From Deltaproteobacteria bacterium (GTDB lineage: Bacteria > Desulfobacterota > Binatia > UBA9968), in NCBI GenBank assembly GCA_023250495.1, contig JAHFAP010000045.1, positions 9,498 through 16,027 on the forward strand: a DNA stretch of 6,530 bases. The letters are read 5' to 3'. Shown here piece after piece: positions 6,371 through 6,530 of the stretch. Position 1 is the first letter of the stretch; every line of letters starts with the position of its first letter. The translations under genes and the position numbers were made by a program. Under the pieces are notes generated by a model. It was given only the letters and a program-made list of their open reading frames with translations, did no database searches and was not told the origin of the DNA.

Positions 6371-6530
6371 ATGAAAAAGATTTTTGGGCTTCTTCTAATC
6401 CTAGTGGCGCTTGGTGCCGACGGATCTTTATCTGACGCGCAGCAGGCAAAGAAAGTCCCTCGGATAGGACTTCTATCGCCGTTCTCTCCTCCCGATGCCG
6501 AGCTCTGGCACCAGGCATTCCGGCAAGGTC
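6371..6530 (+). CDS. ABC-type substrate-binding protein, N-terminal part (cut by window end)
   Basis: The first 53 residues of an exported solute-binding protein. ATG 6371-6373 lies six bases after the ThyX-like stop (TGA 6362-6364), with GAGGAG (6363-6368) overlapping that stop as ribosome site, so it is probably cotranscribed with the upstream gene. MKKIFGLLLILVALGADGSLSDAQ is a Sec signal peptide with a likely cleavage near residues 22-24. The mature start KKVPRIGLLSPFSPPDAELW followed by HQAFRQG matches the opening of the ABC substrate-binding (PF04392-like, periplasmic-binding) family, common in many copies in soil Proteobacteria and Rokubacteria-like genomes. The ligand cannot be told, and the fragment is too short for certainty. 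Confidence 0.75.
   Translation, partial: MKKIFGLLLILVALGADGSLSDAQQAKKVPRIGLLSPFSPPDAELWHQAFRQG

Overview
This 6,530-base window has moderately high G+C and comes from an apparently Gram-negative, probably uncultured bacterium. Gene content (a selenocysteine-type thiol oxidoreductase, a double-length ThyX-like protein, an ABC-type solute-binding lipoprotein-like family gene) would fit Desulfobacterota/'Deltaproteobacteria', NC10 or Rokubacteria-like lineages. That placement is an inference; there is no rRNA or other phylogenetic marker here.

Layout. The left part (20-2444) is a minus-strand, operon-like run. In transcription order it holds a TIGR01777-type SDR39U1-like epimerase (2444 to 1539), a classical short-chain dehydrogenase (1476 to 670), and an exported AhpC/TSA-family redoxin (610 to 20). 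The right part (2496 to the end) runs on the plus strand. It holds a KAS-II/KS-alpha-like ketosynthase, a UbiE/MenG-like methyltransferase that overlaps it by GTGA, a terminator-like hairpin and a good sigma70-like promoter. These are followed by a double-length ThyX-like protein and the start of an ABC-type substrate-binding protein cut by the window edge. The two arms diverge from a 51-bp gap at 2445-2495.

The main discovery is that the redoxin is interrupted by one in-frame TGA exactly where its family carries the first, catalytic cysteine of a C-P-Y-C motif. The frame continues without a break through the rest of the thioredoxin fold. A perfect 5-bp hairpin with a G-containing loop starts 15 nt downstream of the TGA, with its apical loop 20 nt downstream, which is where a bacterial SECIS element sits. 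The best reading is one 196-residue selenoprotein (Sec80-Pro-Tyr-Cys83) with a Sec signal peptide. An ordinary gene caller would split it into two fragments or call it a pseudogene.

A second point is the 553-residue ThyX-like protein. It appears to be two ThyX-fold halves in tandem with complementary losses: the N half keeps the Ser-x-Arg-Tyr-Val end of the signature and lacks Arg-His-Arg, while the C half keeps Arg-His-Arg and lacks the Ser. The ketosynthase and methyltransferase are translationally coupled and may act in one lipid, quinone or polyketide-like pathway, but no acyl carrier protein or partner synthase is present to settle it.
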